A DNA stretch of 64,000 bases, from assembly GCF_002858745.1 (NCBI RefSeq), contig NZ_PJRO01000015.1, positions 121,238 to 185,237 of the forward strand, written 5' to 3'. Each line of letters begins with the position of its first letter. Within the stretch, counting starts at the first letter, position 1. Under the pieces are notes generated by a model. The model made no database searches, was not told the origin of the DNA, and saw only the letters and a list, made by a program, of their open reading frames with translations. This stretch comes from Mesorhizobium loti. GTDB lineage: Bacteria > Pseudomonadota > Alphaproteobacteria > Rhizobiales > Rhizobiaceae. Below, piece by piece: positions 43,463 to 50,842 of this stretch. Both the position numbers and the translations under genes were made by a program.

Positions 43463-44430
43463 CCATCCGCTTTTCGGCCTCGGCGCTCGATTTCGATCCG
43501 GCAGCGGAGACCGACCGCATTGCTGCAGTGATCCGTGAAAGCCTGCGCAAGGATCTGCGCCGGCGCGGACTCGTCCTCGGCCTCTCCGGCGGCATCGATT
43601 CCAGTGTCTGCGCCGGGCTGGCGGTGCGGGCGCTAGGCCCCGGCAACGTCTTTGCGCTGTTGATGCCCGAAGCCGATTCCGACCCCGAAAGCCGGCGGCT
43701 TGGAACATTGGTGGCCGATACATTCGGCATCGAGCGCACTGTCGAAGACATGGCGCCGATGCTGGCCGCGATGGGGTGCTATGAGCGCCGTGACGCCTTC
43801 ATCCGCCAGGTCGAACCGGACTATGGCCCGGGCTGGGCCTCCAAGATCGTTTTCGATAACGGCCTCACCACCGGTGGCTACAATCTCTCGTCTCTGGTGG
43901 TGCGCTCGCCAGATGGAGCGGAGAAGAAGCTGCGGTTGCCGGTGGAAGCCTATCTCGGCATCGTCGCCGCCACCAATATGAAGCAGCGCACCCGCAAGCA
44001 GCTCGAATATTATCATGCCGACCGCTTGAACTATGCCGTGATCGGCACGCCGAACCTGCTGGAATACGACCAGGGCTTCTTCGTCAAGAACGGCGACGGC
44101 GCAGCCGACATCAAGCCGATCGCGCATCTTTACAAGACACAGGTCTACAAGCTGGCCGAATATCTTGGTGTCCCTGCCGATATCCGCGCAAGGCCGCCAA
44201 CGACGGACACCTATTCGCTGCCGCAGACACAGGAGGAATTCTACTTTGTGCTGCCGTACGACAAGATGGACCTCTGTCTCTATGCACTGGATCACCAGGT
44301 GCCGGCATCGGACGTTGCCCAAGCCGTTGGCCTGACCATCGATCAGGTCGAGTTTGTCTGGAAAGACATCGCCGCCAAGCGCAAGGCGGCGCGCTACCTG
44401 CACATGACGCCGCAATTGATCGTCGGGTAG
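43459..44430 (+). CDS. NAD synthase-family (NadE-like) ATP-pyrophosphatase, ammonia-type
   Basis: 323 aa. P-loop LSGGIDSSV at residues 42-50 is the N-type ATP-pyrophosphatase loop. Further NadE features: KQRTRKQLEYYHA, AVIGTPNLLEYDQGFFVKNGDGAADIKPIAHLYKTQVYKLAEYLGVP, and PPTTDTYSLPQTQEEFYF. It has no glutaminase domain, so it would take free ammonia. Real NAD synthesis is possible, but housekeeping NadE in these bacteria is usually a larger glutamine-dependent protein. Its place at the end of an amide-forming cassette, with ATGA coupling to the ligase, suggests amidation of a pathway substrate instead (inference). Confidence 0.85.
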   Translation: MTIRFSASALDFDPAAETDRIAAVIRESLRKDLRRRGLVLGLSGGIDSSVCAGLAVRALGPGNVFALLMPEADSDPESRRLGTLVADTFGIERTVEDMAPMLAAMGCYERRDAFIRQVEPDYGPGWASKIVFDNGLTTGGYNLSSLVVRSPDGAEKKLRLPVEAYLGIVAATNMKQRTRKQLEYYHADRLNYAVIGTPNLLEYDQGFFVKNGDGAADIKPIAHLYKTQVYKLAEYLGVPADIRARPPTTDTYSLPQTQEEFYFVLPYDKMDLCLYALDHQVPASDVAQAVGLTIDQVEFVWKDIAAKRKAARYLHMTPQLIVG

Positions 44431-44665
44431 TCATCGTCGGCTCTTTTTGGCCGCGCGAGCGAAGACGCATGCCAGCATCGGTTCTGGCGCAATTTTCGCT
44501 CGCCAATGAATGGCAAAAGCAGCGCCAATATCCCTTCCGGCGCAATACTATTCCATCAGCACGGGAAGACACGACCGGACGCGACAGCTTCTCCGTTGGT
44601 GAACGGAGGAGTGTGACACGTGCATTGTGCCATGTGCCTCACCCAACCGCTCAATCGGATCGACA

Positions 44666-45283
44666 ATGGACCTACTTTATCAAACCCACTCCCCATATGC
44701 GCGCAAGGTTCTGGTCTTCGCGCATGAAGCAGGGCTCGCCGGACAACTGCGTGTCATCCACCATGAAACCAGCCCGACCAACCGCAATGACGAGGTCTTC
44801 GCGGTCAATCCGCTTGGCAAGGTTCCGGTTCTCGTTCTTGCCGATGGCGAGGCGATTTTCGATTCCGTCGTGATCTGCGACTATCTTGAAACGCTCAACA
44901 AGCGGGCTTCGTTGATACCGACTACGGGCGCTCAGCGCTGGGCAGCCCTGCGCATGCAAGCAGTCGCGCAAGGCATGTGCGAAGCCGGCATCGGTTTGCG
45001 CTGGGACACCTCGCGCCGGCCCGAGCACCTCCGCTATCCCGCACTCGCTGAAGGGATGAAAACAAAACTGGTCGAGTCGTATGATTATCTCGAGCAGTCG
45101 GCCGAATTCGATGAGCCGCCGCATATCGGCCACATCGCTGTCGCCACCGCGCTCGACTGGCTGGCATTCCGCAACCTGCCCGACTTCGAAACGGGTCGGC
45201 CGCGGCTGTCGAAGTGGTTCAGGGAGTTTCTGCAGCGCCCTTCCATGCAAGCCACGCCGTATGACGGCGAGACACACGACTGA
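44666..45283 (+). CDS. Glutathione S-transferase family protein
   Basis: 205 aa. Thioredoxin-like N-terminal domain (MDLLYQTHSPYARKVLVFAHEAGL, with NPLGKVPVLVLADGEAIFDSVVICDYLE as the glutathione-binding half) and an all-helical C-terminal domain (KLVESYDYLEQSAEF, IGHIAVATALDWLAFR). The catalytic-region residues at the N-terminus are S-P-Y-A, near the family's Ser/Tyr. It stands alone, 235 bp after the cassette, with 345 bp to the next gene. Short neighbouring sequence shows no regulator. ATG 44666 was chosen because it opens directly on the beta strand. Confidence 0.9.
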   Translation: MDLLYQTHSPYARKVLVFAHEAGLAGQLRVIHHETSPTNRNDEVFAVNPLGKVPVLVLADGEAIFDSVVICDYLETLNKRASLIPTTGAQRWAALRMQAVAQGMCEAGIGLRWDTSRRPEHLRYPALAEGMKTKLVESYDYLEQSAEFDEPPHIGHIAVATALDWLAFRNLPDFETGRPRLSKWFREFLQRPSMQATPYDGETHD

Positions 45284-45289
45284 ATGACG

Positions 45290-45389
45290 TAGAGCGGTTC
45301 ACCGTTTCACGGAAACGCCGACCCGCTCTAACCCTTGTTTTGGCGCAATTCCGGACGGAAAACCGCGACGCACTTTTCCGGGAGTTGCT
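45290..45389. repeat. Intergenic palindromic repeat element
   Basis: Two adjacent palindromes. The first, TAGAGCGG (45290-45297) with CCGCTCTA (45323-45330), encloses a small GTTTC-ACG-GAAAC stem. The second pairs GCAATTCCGGACGGAAAA with TTTTCCGGGAGTTGC imperfectly (to 45389). The sequence style is the common rhizobial intergenic repeat seen in many copies per genome (from memory). The rest of the 345 bp gap (45390-45628) has only a small AT-rich hairpin, ATATTT-gaaa-AAATAT at 45473-45488, and no gene. Confidence 0.65.
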
Positions 45390-45628
45390 CCAGCCTGCAC
45401 CAGTCAGGCTGGCCACACTTGAGAAACAAGGCAGCGTCAGGCCAGGAACGAAATCCCGGTTTGCACGGCTGAATATTTGAAAAAATATCACATAGGCGTC
45501 TCGTTTAGTCGTTTGACGATTCAATCTCACGGGAAACAGCATGGACCGTCCGTTGAGCAGGCTTGGCGGCCTGCCCGATCGGTCCAACAGCGATGTGATC
45601 CATCATTTCGCTCAACCCGGAGGATACC

Positions 45629-46540
45629 ATGCGCGGATCGCTTTGGCGTACCATGAGAAAGACGCTTGCAGTCACGGTCGTGGGTGCAGCACTGGCGGGC
45701 CTATCCATTTCCCCGAATGTGGCAGCGACCGTACAAACGGCGCCTGTCATCAAGGAAGGAACGATAGAACTCGGTCCGGTCAGCATCTACTACCTGGATA
45801 CGGGAGGCGATGGCGAAACGGTTCTCCTGATGCATCCAGCATCCGCCGGCAGCGACGCGTATCGCAAGCATCAGATCGCAGCGTTCGCGGCTGCGGGCTA
45901 TCGCGTGATTGCTTATGACCGTCCCAATTTCGGCAAGACCCGTTACGACCCTGTCGCTTCGCCGCTTCAGGGAACGACGACCGACGATCTCGACGATCTC
46001 ACACGCCGCCTGGGGCTGGATCGTTTTCACATCGTCGGCACGGGGGCCGGCGGCTATATCGGCGTGGACTTTACCTTGTCCTTCCCCAAGCGGGTACGCA
46101 GTCTGGTGGTCTCCAACGCGGCGATGGACATCATGGACAACGACACCTACAGCGCGATGATCAAGCGCCCGCGGCCCGAGGGCTTTTACAACATGCCGAT
46201 CGAATTCCAGGAACTTTCCGCATCGTTCCGTACCGGCAATCCGGAGGGTGTGAAAACCTGGCTGGAGAACTACACCGCGAGCCGCGTCAAGCCGCGGGGA
46301 CCCGGTCAACCTGAGAAAAATGTGGCGACCTTGAAGGGCATAGCAGATACCAAGGTGCCGATGCTTTTCATCTCGGGCGAGGCCGACAACTATGCCCCGC
46401 CGCCGCTCTACCGCGAAGCCGTCAAACACCTGCCGAATGCCGAACTCGTCACGATCCCGGAATCGGCGCACGCTTCGTATTGGGAGCGGCCTGACGATTA
46501 CAACAAGGCGGTGCTCGGTTTCCTGGCAAAACACCACTGA
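45629..46540 (+). CDS. Exported alpha/beta-hydrolase fold protein without the nucleophile residue
   Basis: 303 aa. An N-terminal Arg/Lys start and hydrophobic core (KTLAVTVVGAALAGLSISPNVAA) give a signal peptide, so it is probably periplasmic. The fold is clear: VLLMHPASAGSDAYRKH (oxyanion loop), RVIAYDRPNFGKTRY, lid region after position 160, catalytic acid in LFISGEADNYAPP and His in IPESAHASYWERP. The nucleophile elbow G-x-Nu-x-G reads IVGTGAGGYIG, so residue 139 is Gly (codon GGG at 46043-46045) where Ser/Asp/Cys is expected. Classical ester hydrolysis is therefore unlikely. GGAGG precedes ATG 45629. It stands alone, convergent with the LuxR gene. Confidence 0.85.
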   Translation: MRGSLWRTMRKTLAVTVVGAALAGLSISPNVAATVQTAPVIKEGTIELGPVSIYYLDTGGDGETVLLMHPASAGSDAYRKHQIAAFAAAGYRVIAYDRPNFGKTRYDPVASPLQGTTTDDLDDLTRRLGLDRFHIVGTGAGGYIGVDFTLSFPKRVRSLVVSNAAMDIMDNDTYSAMIKRPRPEGFYNMPIEFQELSASFRTGNPEGVKTWLENYTASRVKPRGPGQPEKNVATLKGIADTKVPMLFISGEADNYAPPPLYREAVKHLPNAELVTIPESAHASYWERPDDYNKAVLGFLAKHH

Positions 46541-46574
46541 TCAGTGATGTTCGGTTGCGTCGCCTTTCCCTATC

Positions 46575-47411
46575 TCAAAAATACTCTGGGCCGGCCTCCG
46601 GGGACTGGAAGCTTCGATACGGGTTTGCGATCCGCCCAGGGAGATCCTTCGCCTTCCTCTCCGAGCGTCTCAGCATCGCGGTGGCAAGTTCGGTGCGGTT
46701 CTGCACGCTGAAGCGTGCGCACAGGGCAGCAACGTGTTCTTTCACCGTATGGTGGGAAATTGCCATATTGCGGGCGATCTCCTTGTTGGTGCGGCCCTGG
46801 CAGACAAGCGCGGCAACCTGGGACAGTCTCGGAGGCAGGTCCCCCAAGGCATTTTTCCCATCATCGAAGATGCTTTGATCGGCGTTGTCGTCACCCGTGC
46901 CGGGCATCGTCGCAATCTGGCGCAATGCGATCGAAGCTGACCGGCAAATGAAATCCAGCCGCTGCGTACGCTCGGGATCGGGCATGGTTTCCGCGACATC
47001 GGCGATGTAGATCAGGCCGGCAAGCTGAGATCCGACAAAGACCGGACCGCACATATTGTCCCGAAAACCCCAGCGGCGCAAAAGATCGCCCATGATCTGG
47101 ACGTTCCAGCGCCTGGAGGGAAAGAGAGTGGAACCGGCAGCCGCGCGTCGCCGCTCCATGATCATTTCGATCATCGGATCATGCTGGGCGAGTTCCCTGT
47201 GGTATTCGTTGAGAAAGCCACGCGGCGCATTGTGGCTGTAGAGCAGATGCGGCGTGCAGTCCCGGATCAAGTAAAGACCGAGCACCGGGGCATGGATCAG
47301 TTCGGCAGCTGCGCGGTAGCAGTTGACGCTCAGATCCTCCAGCGTGCTGCTTTCAGCGATCGCCATGACAAAACTGATCATGTGCGCATCCGGCGCATCG
47401 ATCAAAGTCAT
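46575..47411 (-). CDS. LuxR-type regulator with an N-terminal sensor domain
   Basis: 278 aa. C-terminal helix-turn-helix of the GerE/LuxR type: LPPRLSQVAALVCQGRTNKEIARNMAISHHTVKEHVAALCARFSVQNRTELATAM. The N-terminal 170 residues (SSTLEDLSVNCYRAAAELIHAPVLGLYLI ... GFRDNMCGPVFVGSQLAGLIYIADV) look like a GAF-like ligand domain. No adjacent kinase or luxI gene. GGGAGGAAG precedes the ATG at 47411. It is divergent from the flavin-monooxygenase operon at 47649 and likely controls it in response to an aromatic ligand (inference). Confidence 0.87.
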   Translation of the reverse strand: MTLIDAPDAHMISFVMAIAESSTLEDLSVNCYRAAAELIHAPVLGLYLIRDCTPHLLYSHNAPRGFLNEYHRELAQHDPMIEMIMERRRAAAGSTLFPSRRWNVQIMGDLLRRWGFRDNMCGPVFVGSQLAGLIYIADVAETMPDPERTQRLDFICRSASIALRQIATMPGTGDDNADQSIFDDGKNALGDLPPRLSQVAALVCQGRTNKEIARNMAISHHTVKEHVAALCARFSVQNRTELATAMLRRSERKAKDLPGRIANPYRSFQSPEAGPEYF

Positions 47412-47554
47412 TGCTTCCTCCCGCATTTGCCCTCGTGGCGTGGCACACGAGGAGCAACAAATGTCGGCTTCCCGGGCCGCATTCCGGCAGGATCATAACG
47501 CCGATACTTCCGCGTTCAAGTTTGCCGCCTCTCTTAGCCGACACATCGGCAGTC

Positions 47555-47574
47555 ATCCCCCCATGCGGGGGGAT
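47555..47574. promoter_or_regulatory. Perfect GC-rich palindrome, candidate operator
   Basis: ATCCCCCC and GGGGGGAT are perfect eight-base arms around ATGC. It lies 74 bp before the monooxygenase start and about 145 bp from the divergent LuxR start, the correct place for a LuxR-family site. Not followed by a U-run. Confidence 0.5.
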
Positions 47575-47648
47575 TGGGTGAGCCGGAAAGCGTCACATAT
47601 CGTCCGGTCGATGGCGAGGCATTGCAATCGCCAGAACGGGAGGACGCA

Positions 47649-48878
47649 ATGAGCACAGCCACTGCACGCAAGGAACAGGAAAACATCCTTGACGCCGCTT
47701 CTTTCCATGCGCGGCTGGACGACATCTTGCCGGTCATCGAGGCCAAGGCCCAGGAAGCCGAGCAATTGGGGCGGATGACGGACGAGGTGGTCTCGATCCT
47801 TCGCGCAGGCGGCTTCTACACGATGCTGTTTCCGCGCGAAGTCGGTGGCGCAGAGTTGAGGCCTGTCGAAGTCGTCTCCCTGCTGGAGCGGATTTCCCAC
47901 ACCCATGCCTCCGCCGGCTGGTGCGCCATGGTGAACAACATGGAAGGCACCACCATGGCGATCTACCTCGATCAGAAGGGCATCGACCATGTCTTTGCCG
48001 AGCGTCCCGACATCACCATCGCCGGCAACGGGGTGCCGCGCGGTTTCGCACGGCCCGTCGACGGCGGCTACATGATCAAGGGCAACTGGGCTTACGGCAG
48101 CTCGATCTTCCATGCCGAGTTCGTCCATTCCGGCTGCTTCGTGATGGATGCCGCGGGCAAGGAGATGGTGATCCAGGAAAACGGGTCGCCCAAGATCATC
48201 GTGGCGCACCATCCCCGCTCAACCATCAAGTTGCTTGGCAATTGGGATGTCCTGGGACTGCGTGCCACGGGCAGCTTCGACTACACGCTTGCCGGCGACG
48301 AGGAATTGTTCGTCCCGGACCATATGCTCTACGACTTCGACGTGCTGGCGCCTCGCCGTGGCGGCGCGCAGGGCAATCTCGGTCTCGCCGGCTACAGCGC
48401 CTTGGTGCATACCGCCTGGGCGACAGGCGTCGGCAAGCGCGTCCTCGATGAACTGGCTAAGGTCATCCGTCAGCGCCAGGACCCCTTTGGCAAGTCGTCT
48501 GAAAGCGCCAGTTTCAAGTTCCAGTTCGCCGAGGCCCAGGCAAGGTATAGGGCGGCACGCGCACTGGTTTATGAAACCTGGACCGCGATTTCGGACAGCA
48601 CGGCACAGGGCGATGCCCCCTCGCTCGATCAAATGACGATGGCCAAACTGTCGCTGCGCCACATCCACGATGTCATTTCCGATGTCGGCACCTTCGCGCA
48701 CCGCGCCGCACGCGGCGCCTCTCTGCACAACACCGTCATGCAGCGCTTCTACCGCGACATCCATGCCGGCACCCAGCACATCCTGCTGGCGGACCAGATC
48801 GTCGAGGAGTGCGGGCGAGCCCTGCTCGGCTTGCCTGAGGAGGGAGCGAAATGGACCGTCTTCGGCATCAACAACTAG
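47649..48878 (+). CDS. Acyl-CoA dehydrogenase-fold flavin monooxygenase
   Basis: 409 aa, group D flavin-dependent oxygenase type (same fold as acyl-CoA dehydrogenases). Features: N-terminal helices with ILRAGGFYTMLFPREVGGAELRPVEVVSLLERISHTHASAGWCAM, the middle beta barrel with GNGVPRGFARPVDGGYMIKGNWAYGSS and LGLRATGSFDYTL, and C-terminal helices ending with HNTVMQRFYRDIHAGTQHILLADQIVEECGRALLG. Relatives hydroxylate aromatics (HsaA-like) or are CoA-dehydrogenases. An FMN reductase gene downstream, with strong translational overlap, supports an oxygenase. GGGAGGA before the ATG. First gene of the operon. Confidence 0.87.
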   Translation: MSTATARKEQENILDAASFHARLDDILPVIEAKAQEAEQLGRMTDEVVSILRAGGFYTMLFPREVGGAELRPVEVVSLLERISHTHASAGWCAMVNNMEGTTMAIYLDQKGIDHVFAERPDITIAGNGVPRGFARPVDGGYMIKGNWAYGSSIFHAEFVHSGCFVMDAAGKEMVIQENGSPKIIVAHHPRSTIKLLGNWDVLGLRATGSFDYTLAGDEELFVPDHMLYDFDVLAPRRGGAQGNLGLAGYSALVHTAWATGVGKRVLDELAKVIRQRQDPFGKSSESASFKFQFAEAQARYRAARALVYETWTAISDSTAQGDAPSLDQMTMAKLSLRHIHDVISDVGTFAHRAARGASLHNTVMQRFYRDIHAGTQHILLADQIVEECGRALLGLPEEGAKWTVFGINN

Positions 48879-49483
48879 AAACCCAGCCGATGTGGGGCCG
48901 ATCCGGGCGGGGAAACGATGGTGAAACGGCCGCATCACGGCCGCACGAACTGATCGCCTTTGTCGGAAGCGCTCGCAGGACCAAGGCGCATATGCTGGTC
49001 GGCGAGGTCTCGGCAACGCTGCGGCAGAAGCATCGTCTCGACGTCGACATGCTCGATCTGTCCGACACCGGCCCGTCATTGTGCACGCTGTCCCGCGCCG
49101 AACTCGACAGTCGGTCACTGGCTCTCGTGGAAACGATTGAACGGTGCAACGGGCTGATCATCGGCTGCCCTGTCTTCCAGGGCTCCTACCCCGGCCTGTT
49201 CAAGCATGTCTTCGATCTCGTCTCGCCGCGGGCATTGCGCAACAAGCCGGTTCTCATCACCGCGGTGGGTGGTGGGCTGCGACATTCGCTGGTGGTCGAA
49301 CACCAGCTGCGTCCGCTTTTCGGCTTCTTCGAAGCAGCAACCGTATCCACCGCCATCTACGCCTGCGCCGAGGACCTGATCCCCGACAGCGAGATTGCCG
49401 AACTGCTGCAGGCGCGCATCACCAACGCCGCGCAGCAGTTTGCAACGCTGGTCAGCAATCCGGCCGCAACGACCATGTCATGA
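48851..49483 (+). CDS. NAD(P)H-dependent FMN reductase
   Basis: 210 aa, flavodoxin-like reductase that supplies reduced FMN to the oxygenase encoded upstream. Features: LIAFVGSARRTKAHMLVGEVSATL (FMN phosphate loop), NGLIIGCPVFQGSYPGLFKHVFDL, and VLITAVGGGLRHSLVVEHQLRPLFGFFEA. The ATG at 48851 overlaps the oxygenase gene by 28 bases and has a strong GAGGAGGGAG site six bases upstream, so I prefer it to the later ATG at 48890; the extra N-terminal residues are not conserved in appearance. Confidence 0.87.
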   Translation: MDRLRHQQLETQPMWGRSGRGNDGETAASRPHELIAFVGSARRTKAHMLVGEVSATLRQKHRLDVDMLDLSDTGPSLCTLSRAELDSRSLALVETIERCNGLIIGCPVFQGSYPGLFKHVFDLVSPRALRNKPVLITAVGGGLRHSLVVEHQLRPLFGFFEAATVSTAIYACAEDLIPDSEIAELLQARITNAAQQFATLVSNPAATTMS

Positions 49484-49493
49484 AAGGGGTCCG

Positions 49494-50288
49494 ATGATGG
49501 ACAATCCCAAGAAAGCACCTGTTTCCTTCACCAAAGAGGTCTACGAGGTCAATGGCACCCAAGTGGTCGCATTGACGGCAGGAAGCGGACCAACGCTGGT
49601 CTTTCTGCACGGCACGGGCACTTTCCCCGGCTTCGACACGGCTCTCGAATGGGCATGTACGCACCGCGTCATCATTCCATTCCATGCCAATTTCGGCGAG
49701 TCCGGCGACAATGAGGCGATAGCAACCGTGGAAGATCATGTCCTCCACTACATGGACCTGTTCGACCTGCTGGATCTCGACGGATTTGCCTTGGCAGGCT
49801 TTTCGCTGGGTGGCTGGATCGCAGCGGAGTTCGCAATGCGCCAACCGCAGCGGCTGTCGAAGCTCGTACTCGCAGCCCCGGCGGGACTGGTGGTGGAGCA
49901 AGCACCGGCACCGGACCTGTTCGCTGTGGCGTCGCAGGAGGTGCCGGCCTATCTGACGCACGATCCAGCCGTCGTGCTCAGCTACTTCCCGAAACAGCCC
50001 GACCCGGGTTTCGAGGCACGATTGAATCGTGAAATGCGAGGGCTGGCACGCGCGCTGGCCCCTTCCCCTCAGGGCAGTCCTCGGCTGGGGCAGTGGATGC
50101 ATCGCATTGGCATGCCAACCCTGCTGCTGTGGGGCGAACACGATCGGTTGATGCCTGTGGCGCAAGCCCCATACTGGCAAGGAAGACTGCCGAACTGCAG
50201 GCTGGAGCATGTGCCGGGTGCCGGTCACCTGCTGTTCGAAGAGCGGCCGGAGTGCGCACGCCTGGTCACCGAGTTTCTCGCAAGCTGA
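49494..50288 (+). CDS. Alpha/beta hydrolase
   Basis: 264 aa, cytoplasmic. Canonical fold: LVFLHGTGTFPGFDTAL (oxyanion loop), FANFG loop, nucleophile elbow ALAGFSLGGWIAAEF with Ser present, acid in LLWGEHDRLMP, His in VPGAGHLLFEERPE. So, unlike its neighbour at 45629, it should be an active esterase, lactonase or C-C hydrolase. Start codons ATG 49494 and 49497 are adjacent; AAGGGG upstream favours either. Eleven bases after the reductase gene, in the same operon; probably acts on a product of the oxygenase. Confidence 0.88.
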   Translation: MMDNPKKAPVSFTKEVYEVNGTQVVALTAGSGPTLVFLHGTGTFPGFDTALEWACTHRVIIPFHANFGESGDNEAIATVEDHVLHYMDLFDLLDLDGFALAGFSLGGWIAAEFAMRQPQRLSKLVLAAPAGLVVEQAPAPDLFAVASQEVPAYLTHDPAVVLSYFPKQPDPGFEARLNREMRGLARALAPSPQGSPRLGQWMHRIGMPTLLLWGEHDRLMPVAQAPYWQGRLPNCRLEHVPGAGHLLFEERPECARLVTEFLAS

Positions 50289-50311
50289 TCTGAAATCCAA
50301 GGGAGGATTAA

Positions 50312-50758
50312 ATGACATCCATGCCGGGAGGCATCACCACTTCGTTCGAAGCACTGAAAGGTAGCGTCTGGAACATTCTTGGACAGACCTACACGCTGAA
50401 ACAGGTTTCGCAACATTCCATGGCCTGGCATGCGGAGTTTCCGCCCGGCACTTTCGTGCCACCTCATATCCATCCAACCCAGGACGAGTTCGTCTACGTG
50501 TTGAGTGGGCAATACACCATCTGGCTGGACGGTCGCGAGCAGTTGGCCAATCCCGGCGACCTGGTGCGCATGCCGCAGGGAATTGCGCACGGCATCTTCA
50601 ACAAGGGCGGCACGACCGCCACCAGCCTGTTCTGGGTCGCGCCGACGCGTGGTCTCGAGGAGCTGTTCAAGCGCATCCACGGCGTTCCCGATCCAGAGGA
50701 AGTGGTGCGCATCGCGGCTGAGCACGAAGTCGACTTCCTGCCACCACCTGCAGAGTAA
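50312..50758 (+). CDS. Cupin-domain protein
   Basis: 148 aa, single beta-barrel cupin. Metal site motif 1 GTFVPPHIHPTQDEFVYVLSG (two His and Glu) and motif 2 PQGIAHGIFN (His) are intact, so a divalent metal is probably bound. Candidates are a small dioxygenase, isomerase or sensor; I cannot choose. It closes the operon and is followed within 20 bases by an intrinsic terminator. Confidence 0.85.
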   Translation: MTSMPGGITTSFEALKGSVWNILGQTYTLKQVSQHSMAWHAEFPPGTFVPPHIHPTQDEFVYVLSGQYTIWLDGREQLANPGDLVRMPQGIAHGIFNKGGTTATSLFWVAPTRGLEELFKRIHGVPDPEEVVRIAAEHEVDFLPPPAE

Positions 50759-50771
50759 TCGAGATAGGGAT

Positions 50772-50797
50772 GGCCCGGATAACCGGGCCCCTATTTT
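50772..50797 (+). terminator. Intrinsic terminator after the cupin gene
   Basis: GGCCCGG (50772-50778) and CCGGGCC (50783-50789) form a perfect seven-base stem with a four-base loop, followed by CCTATTTT. Ends the 47649-50758 operon. Confidence 0.75.
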
Positions 50798-50842
50798 GGG
50801 TTGTGGGAGGGCGCGACAATCGGCAAGCCATCTCCCGAGAAG

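Noticed and set aside
44431..44665. Small gene or riboswitch between the cassette and the GST gene
   Set aside because: No start with ribosome site and codon pattern, and no recognisable aptamer; only a CACGTG-containing stretch near 44617 that is too short to interpret.
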